Assembly (NCBI GenBank): GCA_002286855.1
Contig: NRSV01000032.1
Span: forward strand, 124,001-188,000
Origin: Bipolaris cookei
Lineage: Eukaryota; Ascomycota; Dothideomycetes; Pleosporales; Pleosporaceae
Direction of reading: 5' to 3'
Length of the DNA stretch: 64,000 nucleotides
Shown here: piece by piece, positions 21,514 to 32,420 of the stretch
How positions within the stretch are numbered: the stretch's first letter is position 1
Layout: every line of letters begins with the position of its first letter
Made by a program: the position numbers and the translations under genes
The notes under the pieces: model-generated
The model's input: only the letters and a program-made list of their open reading frames with translations
Told to the model about the DNA's origin: nothing
Database searches by the model: none

Positions 21514-22476
21514 TCAAGCATACTCAACCACATTCCTCAGCGTCCCAACATGCGGCTTAACACTAACCTCCACTACATCCCCCGGCTTCAAAAACTGCGG
21601 CGTTGCCATCGCATAACCCACCCCCGCACACGTCCCCGTCATAAACACCGTCCCCTTCTTCAACGTCGTCCCCTGACTACAATACGCCACGAGCGTCGGA
21701 ATCTTAAAGCACAAATCATCGATGCCCGAATCCTGTCTCAACTCGCCATTAACCCGCGTCTGCAGCTGTAAAGCACTCGGATCGGGGATCACGGCCGTGC
21801 TGACGATTTGCGGGCCTAGAGGCGCGTACGTGTCGAAACCTTTGGAGAAATTCCATTGGGGGACGGTACCCGCGAGGAGGGGGTCCCGCTGGAGTTTGCG
21901 GCTGGAGACGTCGTTGCCGGAGAGGTAGCCGCCGATGTAGTTGAAGGCGTCGGCTTCGGAGACGTCTTTTGCGTCGCGGGAGATTACGAAGCAGAGTTCA
22001 CCTTCGTAGTCGGCTTGGTTGTCTTGGGCGATTTTGGGGATGATGATGGGGGCGTTGTGATCGGTTAGGCAGGTGTTTGCTTTGATGAAGGTGGAGGGGA
22101 AGGGGGGGAGTGTGCGGCCTCCTTCTTGGACTGGTTTGCTCAATTGATCAGTGAATGTTTACATATGGTATGTTTTCCTGGAATAATAAGGAAACGCACT
22201 GTGCTTGATGAAATTCAGTCCTATGCACCGGATGATTGGGACTTCATCCTGTGTCACGGGACCGAGAAGCTTCTTCACTGTAACCTCTTCATCTGTGACT
22301 TTTGTCGCTGGGTCAAAGATGTCGTTGTTTTTTACATTAATGACTTTGGCTTTTAGGCCTGTTTCCTCGGTTGTCGTACCAATGTCAAAGTCCGCGGAGG
22401 GGAGGATGGGTTGACCCCGCAGCTCGCGACCGTCAGTTGCAATGAAGCGAATGAGTCTGTCCCAGTTTGGTGCCAT
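21514..22476 (-). CDS. fumarylacetoacetate hydrolase (FAH) family protein
   Basis: FAH-fold enzymes cleave or decarboxylate small beta-dicarbonyl acids using a divalent metal. Minus-strand exons are 22200-22476 and 21514-22130 with a 69-nt GT-AG intron, giving 297 residues. The splice restores the conserved CIGLNFIKHIQEGGRTLPPFP. Metal-binding acids lie in the YEGELCFVI stretch, followed by YLSGNDVSSRKLQRD, QWNFSKGFDTYAPLGPQIV and TLKKGTVFMTGTCAGVGYAM, all family hallmarks. It lies 544 bp from the enoyl-CoA isomerase-like gene, transcribed in the same direction. The substrate cannot be told; many fungal members of this branch are loosely annotated as hydratases or isomerases of aromatic breakdown. 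Confidence 0.85.
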
Positions 22477-23020
22477 TGTAATGGTGTTATTCAATAAATG
22501 GGTTCTGAACTAGGGATTCTGAGTTTGCTAGGCTGCTATTTATATGGTAAGGTTTGGATACCCATCCACCTTGGATATATGTTCTCCCGGGGCGACTTGA
22601 CGCGTTGCCGGGAAGATGTGGGGGACTGCGGATTCGACAGGAGGTGGAGGTTAAAGTGGGGCACAGTCTGGTATTATCACTATTCCATTAGAATCTACAT
22701 GCAGTTCGGTGCTACGTAAGACTTTGGCCGTAGGCCGTTCTATCCTGTTATTTACATGTGAGGGTTTATTTTTCTTTGTGTGGTGCTACTGTGGTGCTTC
22801 GGCTTTTGTCTGTTTGCAGGTGCCGTCTGGCAGTACACGAGCATTATCGGGTATTGTTGTACCATCGTTCAAATATACTGATGTATTCTCCAGGACATAA
22901 TTTAAAACTAACCTAGACTCTAAGAAAAAAACTCGAATCTATTCGTGTACGTTGTGTGTTGCCCTTCAAAAAGTGCTACAAACTTCCACCAAACCATCTA
23001 TCAATCCCAAATCTAACACT
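22477..23020. other. intergenic region, promoter of the FAH-family gene
   Basis: This 544-bp stretch holds the 5' region of the FAH-family gene and the 3' UTR of the next minus-strand gene. I see no other feature. Confidence 0.4.
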
Positions 23021-23995
23021 CTAAATCTTCGCCTTGGTCTTACTCTTCTCTTCCAACTCCCTTCTCTTAACTTCAAACCTCTTCATAGGCGCACCCTCGA
23101 CAAACCGCTCCGCAAGCGCATCAATCGAGTTCACGACAGCCATCATCCTCGCATCTCTAATCGGCGCATTCTGCAACCGTTTCATCTCAATCATGCTTTT
23201 GCCATCGTTAACCTTCAGCTGCTCCTCCAAGAAATCTAGAACCTTCTTCTGAAATTCGTCGCCCGTCGCGTCCCATACGTAGTTGTACAAGCCTGCATCA
23301 AGCAGTTCTTGCGCGGTGAGTCTGCGACCAAACATAAGGAAGTCGTTTGCACGGTGGATGCCCATGTGCTGAGCAAAGGACAGCGCAGATCCGTTCTCAG
23401 GCACGAGACCGAGAGCAGAAAAGGGGCATTGGAGCCATGCAGTCGATGAAGCAAGTACTATATCCGCGATACCAGGGAACCATGCTGCACCGCCACCGAC
23501 GGCAGGGCCGTTGAGCGCAAGGATGAGAACCTTTTTGTGATCAATCATCGAACGCAGGAGTTCAGTTGCTAGACACACGTGTTAGATCGACTACTAACCT
23601 TCATATAGGATTCATCAAACTTACCATAAGTAAACCTTCCCAACTGCACCAACTTGTTCTCACCCGCATTCTTAAACGCCTCTCCATCCACCCCCGCAAC
23701 AGCCTTGACATCTGCACCCGCCGAGAAAAACCGGCCTTCGCCCGTTAAAACGGTGAAGATGGTATCTGGATGCTCGTTGAGCACGCGCAGTGCGGCAATG
23801 ACTTCGGGGATAATGTTGCCGCCGAAGGAATTGAGTGCTTTCGGGCGGTTGAACTTATATATGTGTTAGTTAGGTTTGCAGCCAATAATGAAGACGTGTG
23901 TAGATAAGGGAAAGGGAAAAAGTTGGTAGTACCTTGATTATGCCGATTTGGTTACGGATTTCGAATATTATGTCCGAGTATTGGGAGGAAGACAT
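23021..23995 (-). CDS. enoyl-CoA isomerase/hydratase, likely peroxisomal
   Basis: Crotonase-fold enzymes of this type act on unsaturated acyl-CoAs in fatty-acid breakdown; the closest match I recall is Eci1-type delta3,delta2-enoyl-CoA isomerase. Minus-strand exons are 23933-23995, 23625-23853 and 23021-23568 (introns 79 and 56 nt), giving 279 residues. Motifs are FNRPKALNSFGG, TGEGRFFSAGADV (first oxyanion-hole strand) and ALNGPAVGGGAAWFPGIADIV (second oxyanion-hole glycines), then PFSALGLVPENGSALSF with a glutamate in a position used for catalysis. The protein ends in AKI, a variant of the C-terminal peroxisomal signal PTS1 known in some fungal beta-oxidation enzymes. Hydratase versus isomerase is not settled by these motifs. 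Confidence 0.85.
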
Positions 23996-24723
23996 AATGA
24001 ATAGTCGATATTGTTTTCTTTCTCTTTTAAGGGGTCAAGATTTACAAAGCAAGTTTATCTCAAAGCGGTTACGGAAAATTTAGAGATTTCCCTTGGGCCT
24101 TTGGAAACGTGGTGATGGTAATAGTCTCCAAGTGAATAGTAATCCCCCTTGCTTTCCCCGCAAGAATCAAGCGAGTTGAGTCGTTCTGGCCAAGGTTCGG
24201 CAAGACGCGTGGATGCGTCGAAAGTGGAGCAAATGATGGAGAGTTTAGTTGAGAAACGTGGGGATGAGGGGAGAGTGGAGCGCCCTATGGAAGATGAGAT
24301 GGCTAGGGGTGTTGTAATGGTATCGCAGTGGAAAGGTTGAGGTGTCTGACCGACTTACCTCGGCATATTCAAGAGGCGCGTCATCACGAGCTTGGACGTT
24401 TGTAATGGTGGTGGACAGCTCGAAACGCATACATTCTATACGCCAACTGGACTAGGCTACGAGCCTCACCTCTATTTAGATAGCCCTCTCCCCCACCTAC
24501 ACCAAATTGACAGCACCACGTAGATACTTGTAAGCCTCACCAGCTTGCACGTCTTATATAGCCTTGCGGCTGAGACAGGACGTTAAATTAGAATAATAAT
24601 AATAATAACAATAATATACGCCAACTGAGGCTCGCATTCAAGGACATGTATTCTATGAAACAAGTATAATTTTAGGAGAGCGGCTATTATCATCCGTCTA
24701 TTCATACAAATCTCCGTCACCAT
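23996..24723. other. intergenic region with a possible orphan exon
   Basis: This 728-bp gap separates two minus-strand genes. At 24430 a minus-strand ATG opens a 24-codon stretch ending at a good donor (GTAAGT) near 24358. I could not connect it to any downstream exon, so it may be a 5' UTR exon, an upstream ORF or chance. An ATAATAATAATAAC tract lies near 24592-24612. Confidence 0.3.
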
Positions 24724-26730
24724 CTATCCCTCAAACACACCGTGGTTCAACTCGACACCAAAGTCCTTGGCCATAACGCGCATATGCGCCTCAATGTCAT
24801 CTTCCATGCCTCCACCCACGCCAATTAATTGCTTGATCTTGCTCCAGAAAAAGACTGCATCGCTGAGCGCCAATACACAGCGGAAGCGCAAATGCTGAAT
24901 CCAGTTCTTCCACCGTTCACCCACACCCAGATCTTTGCTCTCGATTAGGGCTCTGCTAGCCCACAAACCAGTGATCTTGATACGATTGACTGGGGAGCCG
25001 AGAAACTGGTTATTACCTTGAACGATGCGCAGGTTGCGCCCAATGAAAAGAAGTTCACGTGGGAATTTGGCGTCATCGCCAAGAATAAGCTTGATTGCAT
25101 CGCGTCCTTTGGCTTGCATTTCAAAAGCGCGTTCGGCTTGGTCTTTGCCCTTGCGTTCGGCTTTGAGCACTTCAGCTACACTCTTGTCACCGCCTTCGTA
25201 CGGGCGCATGAGCGTCGCAGAAGCGAAAATGTCAGCATGTTTGACGCCCCAGCTGCTAACAATCTCCTCGATCTTGTCGTTGTCGAAAGCCAATAGTGAT
25301 TTCCAGAATGTGGCATATTGAAGGCGGAACTTGGGATCCATGCGAATATACAGGCCATGGTCGATGAGCACTACTTCGGGTTGTCCATTGGGGAGGCGGC
25401 GAACAAAAATGTTACCCGGATGCGGGTCACAGTGTACAGCGCCCCATAAGAACATCTGCGCCGAAAAAAGATCTATAATGGTGTTCATCGTAGTCTTGAG
25501 AGAGACACCTAGACCACCCTTGCCGTCCTTGCCTCGCCAGTAACTGCGGTCCGGCTTGAAGAAATCATGCTTCGTAGCATCTTCTGGAGCATGAGTATCC
25601 ACCGGGGCATCTTGTGGGATAGGTGGTAGTTTTTCGCCGCCTGCACCTGGGCTGCCGTGACGCCATCCGCCTTTCCAGCTGTTTGTAATTCCCTCCTTAT
25701 CCCATAACCTGATCCCCTCTATCCACTCGGCTGTCATGACTCGCTTACTGGAAAGCTCGCGGTAAACGGTTGGTATGTAAACTCGTCCATTGAGTCTTGG
25801 CTCCCCAGATACCAGTCTCTTCATCTCTACTGCGTTGTTTGCCTCATTTTCAAAATCCGTTTCTAGCATTAGGCGCTCTGATATGTATGGCACGAGGGTA
25901 TAGACGGGGATTCCGAACCACCACGTATATACTTTGGAGACAACCTTGAAGGCCCAGAGATCCCATCCGACCTGTTGCGCAATCTCTCGCTTCTGAATCT
26001 TGATGGCTACCTCTCTTCCATCTGCTAGTCTTGCCCAATGGACCTGAGCAACGCTTGCACTAGCTCGAGCAGTCTTCTCCATGATACCTCGGCCTTGTTG
26101 CTTAGTGAAGCTAATGCCAAAAACCTCCTCAACGCTCTTGCCAAAGTCTTCCCGTATGACCTGCTCCACCTCCCACCACTCGTTCTGCGGCGCATCGTCA
26201 AACATTTGCTGAAACATCTTCTGGAACTGCGGCGGTAGGATGGCGCTCTGCATAGCAATGGCCTGGCCAATCTTCAGGTACAACCCGCCGTTGTATCGCA
26301 GAAGATCAAAGATCCTCGTCGCATTCCTGGCATGGAGATCCTCGATGCTATTGGCAAGCGGTGGGTGCGCACGAAAGTTGATCTTGTAGTCGATTCCAAT
26401 CAAGAGGCCGACTTTGAATGTGCGCAGGCTGCGAGTGATGGAGGAGGCATTGAACTGCCGGTCAACTGCCCATCCTGCGCCGAGCAGTGCAGAGACAGCA
26501 GCGAGACGGCGCACCCATTTTCGACGGGTTAAGGAGGGCTTGATCTTACGCTGCTTGGGTTTGGGCAGGTCGGCAGGGTTCGGGGGGCGCAATGGTTCCC
26601 ATGCTTGTGTCTGCAGGCGGCGCGCAAGCTGTACTTGGTACAAGCGTGTGGGGCAAGTGGCTGACGTCAGCAATCGCAGTGTGGCGTTATGTGCATGTGC
26701 TCGGTGAAGAGCAGACAAGCCATGTATCAT
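24724..26730 (-). CDS. mitochondrial ABC1/ADCK-type kinase-like protein (Mcp2/Cqd2-like)
   Basis: UbiB/ABC1 proteins are atypical kinases or ATPases tied to coenzyme Q and lipid handling in mitochondria. This intronless frame gives 668 residues from the ATG at 26730; the open frame extends four codons upstream but without an ATG. An arginine-rich N-terminus looks like a mitochondrial presequence, followed by one likely membrane span (LAAVSALLGAGWAVDRQF). The family motifs follow: YLKIGQAIAMQSAILP (KxGQ), ASVAQVHWARLADGREVAIKIQ (lysine), LMLETDFENEANNA (ExD), VMTAEWIEGI, CDPHPGNIFVRR and VVLIDHGLY (DHG replacing DFG). An insert at about residues 360-415 is low-complexity. It most resembles the ADCK1/Mcp2 branch rather than Coq8. 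The exact role is not known from sequence. Confidence 0.85.
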   Translation of the reverse strand: MIHGLSALHRAHAHNATLRLLTSATCPTRLYQVQLARRLQTQAWEPLRPPNPADLPKPKQRKIKPSLTRRKWVRRLAAVSALLGAGWAVDRQFNASSITRSLRTFKVGLLIGIDYKINFRAHPPLANSIEDLHARNATRIFDLLRYNGGLYLKIGQAIAMQSAILPPQFQKMFQQMFDDAPQNEWWEVEQVIREDFGKSVEEVFGISFTKQQGRGIMEKTARASASVAQVHWARLADGREVAIKIQKREIAQQVGWDLWAFKVVSKVYTWWFGIPVYTLVPYISERLMLETDFENEANNAVEMKRLVSGEPRLNGRVYIPTVYRELSSKRVMTAEWIEGIRLWDKEGITNSWKGGWRHGSPGAGGEKLPPIPQDAPVDTHAPEDATKHDFFKPDRSYWRGKDGKGGLGVSLKTTMNTIIDLFSAQMFLWGAVHCDPHPGNIFVRRLPNGQPEVVLIDHGLYIRMDPKFRLQYATFWKSLLAFDNDKIEEIVSSWGVKHADIFASATLMRPYEGGDKSVAEVLKAERKGKDQAERAFEMQAKGRDAIKLILGDDAKFPRELLFIGRNLRIVQGNNQFLGSPVNRIKITGLWASRALIESKDLGVGERWKNWIQHLRFRCVLALSDAVFFWSKIKQLIGVGGGMEDDIEAHMRVMAKDFGVELNHGVFEG

Positions 26731-27001
26731 GGCTGTCAAGAGGATAGTTGAAGCAAAACGAGATGAGTAAGATTTGGCATGGTGATCCTGTCGTAACGGG
26801 AGTTTATCTTTGGCCGCATAGTCATGACGGCATTTTCGGTGCTTGCTGGTCTGTGCGCTTAGAAGGCAACAACGCTGAACCTACGAGGATAGGATTTTGA
26901 TTTTATACTAAAACAGTATGCCAAGGCTTCCCGTGACCAAGCAAAGCCTGCTTCTCGGGGACTTTGAGTCTTATGCATTTGATTATTTTTTTGTCTTCTT
27001 C

Positions 27002-27634
27002 TCAAATCCCATTTTCTTGTAAAGCATGCATCTTGTCTACTGCCTTAAGGTCCGCATTCCACCTTGTAGCCAATTCTTGGATTTTCTCCATCCACTTCTG
27101 TATCACAGGATGCTGAGTAGCGACCTCTCTAAATGTAGGATCGTCTTCCTTGCCCACGACACCCCATTTCCAGATGCCTTCTTCATCCACCCATTGTTGG
27201 CCTAAAAGCTGCTCTATGGCCAATTCGGTCCGAGCCGTATCGTAGATTTCTGTGGCTTCCTTATGTACTTGCTGATCATGGCTCTTCCATGCGGCAACGA
27301 AGCCTTTTAAAACACCGAGGATGTAGCCTGTGTTGAGTCCAAGATTTGCCCCGAGAGAGTAGCCTTCGTCGAATCCTTGCTGTACGTACTGGCCCTTGCT
27401 GGTTGCTAGGCCTTCTCGATAGGCATCCGTATCCAGGGCGCGCTGACGAGAGGGCAGGTCGGAGAGGATTTCATGGCGCCGTGCCTGCGGGGCATGTGTA
27501 GAGAGAACTGGGGACGAAGGCGCAGAGCCATACACATCGTCGAGGGCGTTCTCGTGAGGCGGGGTTGGAGGCGCCTGCCCCGCGGCAAGCTGAGTTGGAT
27601 CTAGGGTGGGAGACAGGTCGCCGAGTGCGTTCAT
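27002..27634 (-). CDS. YAE1: Yae1, Fe-S cluster adaptor for Rli1/ABCE1
   Basis: Yae1 works with Lto1 to bring the cytosolic iron-sulfur targeting complex to the ribosome-recycling protein Rli1/ABCE1. The single exon encodes 210 residues. The diagnostic stretch is YREGLATSKGQYVQQGFDEG then YSLGANLGLNTGYILGVL at about residues 73-110, the repeated G-x3 pattern (deca-GX3) shared by Yae1 and Lto1. The N-terminal 60 residues are proline-rich and likely flexible. It is divergent from the SDR gene at 28040, with 405 bp between them. Confidence 0.85.
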   Translation of the reverse strand: MNALGDLSPTLDPTQLAAGQAPPTPPHENALDDVYGSAPSSPVLSTHAPQARRHEILSDLPSRQRALDTDAYREGLATSKGQYVQQGFDEGYSLGANLGLNTGYILGVLKGFVAAWKSHDQQVHKEATEIYDTARTELAIEQLLGQQWVDEEGIWKWGVVGKEDDPTFREVATQHPVIQKWMEKIQELATRWNADLKAVDKMHALQENGI

Positions 27635-28039
27635 GGTGGACGCGATTCTTGAGCCAAAAAGGCCGTTCGAGATGGAGATTGAGTCATGATGCCGTATGTA
27701 CTAGAGACGGACAAAGTGGGGACGAAAGGCCAGGGGATCAGGGTCTGGTGGAACCTACTAGTAGCGGCATGTTCGGAGGCTACCGAGACTTGAGCCGCAT
27801 CGAGCGTCACATGCATAGAGCTGCCAGCGTGATGTTGTGATTGTGCGGCGCGCCCCTGTTGGCTTACAACACTTGTTCTGCCATTATGCATGGTTTCGCT
27901 GTTGGGGGCCGGACGAACGCCGAGAGTTGTCGGACCAGTTGCCCGGCGGCAGGACAGTTGTACAACAAGCGCCCTGTACATAAGAGGTCCACAGCCGCAG
28001 TAAGACAGTCTGCAAAGCCTCCCCCCACTACTCATCATC
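27635..28039. other. divergent promoter between YAE1 and the SDR gene
   Basis: This 405-bp region must drive both genes. I see no clear regulatory site beyond short C- and G-rich tracts. Confidence 0.4.
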
Positions 28040-29053
28040 ATGGTCGCGATATCAGCAGTCCGCACTCATAACGCAACACTCAAGTCTGTCCTACCCAACC
28101 CCGTTGCCGTCTTTGTCGGAGGCACGAGTGGAATCGGCCTCTTCACAGCACGCGAGCTAGTCCGTCACACGGTCTCACCGACCGTCTACCTCATTGGGCG
28201 CAATGCCACCGAAGCAAGCAAAATCGTAGACGAGCTCCGCGAGATCAACTCGGCGTCGAAAGTAAGCTTTATCCAAAAGGACATATCGCTGTTGAAGAAC
28301 GTGGACGAGGCATGCAACGAGATCAAGAGCAAGGAAAAGCACGTCAACATACTCTTCATGACATGTGGATATCTTTCTGTCAAGGGCCGCGACGAGACGG
28401 CCGAGGGGCTGGATCGCAAGTTCTCGTTGCACTACTATGCGCGCATGAGATTCATCCAACAGCTTACTCCATTGATGGATACTGCAGCAGCATCAAATGA
28501 GCTTTCGCGCGTAGTGGCAGTCTTGGATCCGCAGGCTGGTCTGCGACTGAGAGGGGTCAACTTCGCGGACCTCTCCCTCAAGAACACGTTTAGCCTGAAG
28601 AACGTCTTGGTTCATGCCAGCGCCATGGTTTCTTTGTCTGTAGCCCACCTGGCCAACCAGCACCCCAAGACGACCTACATCCACGCCTACCCGTCGGGGG
28701 TTGAGACAGGGGTGACGCGTCAACTTTTTGGGCCGGTCAACGGAGCGGTCAAGTTTGTGCTCTCCAAATTGGGTCGATTGATGTTTGTTCCCCAGGGTGA
28801 GAGTGGCGAGCGGCATCTGTTTGCTGCCACGTCGCCCATCTACGCTCCACGTGCGGCCGCAGAGACGACCAGTGTCGTGGGCAGCGATGGTGTTGTGGGC
28901 AGCGGGAGTTATCTTCTCAACTGGAACGGCGAGATATTGGCAGACACGGACAATGCGAGAAAGCTTCGGGACGAAGGCGGGGTGGAGAAGGTTTGGCAGC
29001 ACACTGAGGAGGTGATGAAGTCGATAGAAGAGCGGGGCAGCTATTCACCCTAA
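28040..29053 (+). CDS. short-chain dehydrogenase/reductase-like protein with atypical active site
   Basis: The single exon encodes 337 residues. The N-terminal Rossmann part is standard: VAVFVGGTSGIGLFTARELV binds NAD(P), SPTVYLIGRNATEASKIVDEL follows, and NILFMTCGYLSV sits where the NNAG-type motif normally lies. The catalytic half is unusual. Where SDRs carry a serine and YxxxK, this protein reads SRVVAVLDPQAG and then KNVLVHASAMVSLSVAHLAN, with neither Tyr nor Lys in place. HAYPSGVETGVTRQ corresponds to the PG-x-x-x-T segment. It may use a different acid-base residue, for example in HYYARMRF, or be a non-catalytic or regulatory SDR. No secondary-metabolite cluster surrounds it. Confidence 0.8.
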   Translation: MVAISAVRTHNATLKSVLPNPVAVFVGGTSGIGLFTARELVRHTVSPTVYLIGRNATEASKIVDELREINSASKVSFIQKDISLLKNVDEACNEIKSKEKHVNILFMTCGYLSVKGRDETAEGLDRKFSLHYYARMRFIQQLTPLMDTAAASNELSRVVAVLDPQAGLRLRGVNFADLSLKNTFSLKNVLVHASAMVSLSVAHLANQHPKTTYIHAYPSGVETGVTRQLFGPVNGAVKFVLSKLGRLMFVPQGESGERHLFAATSPIYAPRAAAETTSVVGSDGVVGSGSYLLNWNGEILADTDNARKLRDEGGVEKVWQHTEEVMKSIEERGSYSP

Positions 29054-30516
29054 TTAGACGCATCAAGGCACGAGTCAGATTGACGTTTGCGTCGTGTGCA
29101 GGTTTAACGTTTTGGCTACAGCATACCCGTCGACATGTAGTATGATGGCGGTGCCATGCTAAGGAATGGCATGGCAAGCCACCGGTGTTTCTCGAGCCTT
29201 AGGGAGGAACGGCATTGGCTGTCTACATGGGAGTCAGGACAAGATGGCGGCGCCACTGGCGATACTGCTGGGCGCAAGTCAATGGTGCCGGGGACACGGG
29301 CGAGGGAGGGAAAAGAAAAGCTCAACGTGGTGAACCGTGTGATGCGGGGTAGGGTCTCGATAGGCGCAGGGTTCGGCGAGAGTCTTCTGTGGAGAGTGTG
29401 GATGGTGTTGTGGCGCAGGCCCACGACTGCCCAAGTGGGGCTGAGGCGTCGGCGATTGACTGCCATGGGTTTTGACGCATGGATAGTCATAGACGACATG
29501 AATGCAAACACATACGTATTGATACACAGCACCTGAAGTCTCTGCAAACGTAGCATGGTGACGGGCAGCATCCATGCAGCCGCCGTCGGAGGAACACTTG
29601 GCTTCTGCTGCTGCTGCGCCGTGGCGTGTGAGGATCGTCGGGCTAGGGCAAACCCCCTATTCATACATCTACACCCACATCCATACACAGCGTACCGCCC
29701 AAATCCAGCAGCTGGCCCTACCCACACAGCGCATGTATAGCGCCATCGCCTCGGTTAGAATGACTGGTCTGTCATGGATCGGCATCCATGTCATCTGTCG
29801 TCGGCCAGCCGTGGGGGCAAGTGCAAATTATACTTACATTTGCCCAATCAATGCCGTCAGCAAGCAGGCGGTTTCGCATTGAGACCGGGTGTGCGTGCCA
29901 CCCTCGTCGGGTGTTGTATCTGCATCTGCCATTTCTCGCAGGGCGCCCAGTCCTACCCGTCCAGTCCAGTCCCATCTCAGCCCTTCCCTCGGCTCGCTCC
30001 CTCACGCGTCGCCCTGTCCACTGTGTCCTGCCCTGCCTGCACTCCATTTGCTTTTGCCGCCTTCCTCCCTCAGCCCTACTAGCAACCGCAAGCACGTCAG
30101 GTCTCGCCTTTTTGTCCCTTGATTCTTGTGCTGTTGCAGAATCTGGGGCTTCCACCACCGCCTGGCCCCAATATCGTCGTCCCTGCAGTAGTGTCGGATG
30201 TTAAGGTTAGTACGTACATACGCAGGCGTCCCTCCGACTCCTCTGATCCACACCCTGGTCTCTGTCCCGCACGCGCCATGGGATACGCGTTGGAGCAGAC
30301 TGTTAACCTGGCCACACAGGCAGCCGCTCCCTCCTCCAATTTCAATTTCTGTCGACGCCATTTCGTCGACCAATCTCTTGACCCTATCTGGCATAGGGAA
30401 GCTAACTCTCTCTTCCGACTGCCCACCCAGGAGCCTTCTCATTCTCCGTTACTAAGATTAACCACGCGCGCAACCACTGAGCCGCTGATATTAAGACGCC
30501 GCCCCCTCCGCCAACC
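29054..30516. other. intergenic region upstream of the septin gene
   Basis: This 1.46-kb region holds the SDR 3' UTR and the presumed long 5' leader of the septin gene. Pyrimidine-rich stretches near 29940-30070 could be part of a core promoter. Many overlapping open frames occur because the region is GC-rich, but none resembles a known family. Confidence 0.4.
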
Positions 30517-32420
30517 ATGGCCTCTACTACGGACACTGCTACTCCCAGCTACTCCAATCCCTCGGCCCACAAGGAAGACTCGCCCGACACTGCTGCTCGT
30601 CCTTCGCTCTCCTCTGTTGACAACCAGTCCGGAACACGCAGGACCAGCTTCAACTTTCTGCGCCGAGCCAGCGGAAAGAGCTCCTCAGAGACCCGCGGTA
30701 GCAGCACCAGCAGGAGCACTTCGGGAGCAAAAATGAGCCGCAAGCAAAAGGCCCTCGCCCAGGAGGAGGCTTTGCGCAGGCAGCGCGAGGCCAGTATGCT
30801 CCCCACCCAGCCGCCCCGCCTGCCCTCGCACTCGGCCCTGCCCCAGATTGCCACGTTCGGTGGCGAGGATACGTATCGTCCAGACTCGGTCGCTATTGTC
30901 TCCAACAAAGTCGGCGCCTACAATCCCAATGCCTTCAACTTCAGTCGGCCCTCGATTGATCCTTCCAAGATGGCTCGCCAGGTCAACATCCCGACCGGCA
31001 CTTCGCCTCCATTGCCTGCCGACATTGATCCATACCCCAGGACCGAGAGCATGACCAACCGCGGCCGCTACAGCTATGCCAGTACCCAGGCCACCAACGT
31101 CAACAGCCCTCGCCGCGTGCGCAGGAGGAAAGATCCCACACCATTCAAGTATGTCACCAGCATCTCTTCACTTACACTATCTAACCATGCTTCAGCATCC
31201 TTGTTATTGGCACAAAGGGCTCCGGCAAGTCCGCCTTCATCGAGTTCCTGCGCACCGCCCTCGCGCTTCCCGCTAGTAAGCGACCGCGCACCCCGTCTCC
31301 ACCTGCGACTGCCGTTGGTGGTGATGATTCGCCCTTCACCTCGCAGTTTCTCGAGACCGAAGTCGATGGCGAGAGAGTGGGTGTCACCCTCTGGGACTCT
31401 GAGGGCCTCGAAAAGAACATTGTCGACTTCCAGTTGCCTCTGATCACCACCTTTCTTGAATCCAAGTTTGAGGACACATTTAGTGAAGAGCAAAAGGTTG
31501 TCCGTGCCCCGGGAGCAAAGGACACGCATATCCACTGTGTCTTTCTCTTGTTGGATCCCGTCCGTTTGGACCAGAACATTGCCGAAGCCCGCAAGAATGC
31601 CAACATCATCGATGCCGGCAGTGCCATTTTTGGAGGCTTGGACGAGAATCTGGATCTCAATGTGCTCCGCGAGCTCCAAACAAGGACCACCGTGATTCCA
31701 GTAATCAGCAAGGCAGACACCATTACTGGTGCCCACATGCACTATCTCAAGAAGACGGTGTGGGACACAATCAAGCGATCCAAGTTGGACCCACTCGAGG
31801 CTTTGAACCTCGAATTGGGCGACGACGAGGATGAAGATGATGACCGACTTGACGAACGCGACGAGGATGAGTACGAGAACTCGTCTGACGGTGAACAGAA
31901 ATTCGAGATGCTCAACAAGATTCTCGAACGATCTTCTTCCGAAGCCGCGCGCTCAATTGCTTCATCTGCGTCGTCCACCAAGTCCCAATCGCCTTCGGCC
32001 TTGGCGCCAAATGGTAGCAAGAATCACAGCCGCAAGCCGTCTGCCATGGCTGCATCGATTCACAGCGAAAGCACTGAAACCCCTTTCTTGCCTCTCAGCA
32101 TCATTTCACCGGATCCTTATGACCCCGAGGTTGTTGGGCGTAGGTTTCCTTGGGGTTTTGCCGATCCCTACAACCCAGAGCATTGCGATTTTGTTAAGCT
32201 CAGGGAAAGCGTCTTCAGCGATTGGCGTTCTGAGCTCCGTGAGGCCAGCCGTGAGCAGTGGTATGAGAGCTGGAGGACGACACGACTCGAAAAGGGCAGG
32301 CGTCGCGTCGTTACTGCAGATGGACCTACATCGAGACAACTTTCAGTTCCTGCTACCAATGGCCGCGCAGTCAGCGCAGAAGGTCGCGAGTATCGCCCAT
32401 ACCGACCCGCTGCCTTTTAA
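30517..32420 (+). CDS. aspE: septin of the filamentous-fungus AspE group
   Basis: Septins are GTP-binding proteins that form filaments at hyphal tips, septa and branches; AspE is the class absent from budding yeast. Exons are 30517-31148 and 31196-32420 (47-nt intron), giving 618 residues. About 210 residues of serine-rich, basic sequence precede the GTPase. The splice makes NILVIGTKGSGKSAF (G1 P-loop, residues 216-223). DSEG at 278-281 is the G3 motif and SKAD at about 382-385 is the G4 motif. A long acidic, serine-rich insert (EDEDDDRLDERDEDEYE onwards) interrupts the G domain before FPWGFADPYNPEHCDF, the septin-unique region. No clear C-terminal coiled coil is seen. Confidence 0.85.

Noticed and set aside
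22131..22199. FAH intron using the first TTGAG acceptor
   Set aside because: It breaks the frame or gives non-family residues; the acceptor before TCCAAG restores KHIQEGGRT.
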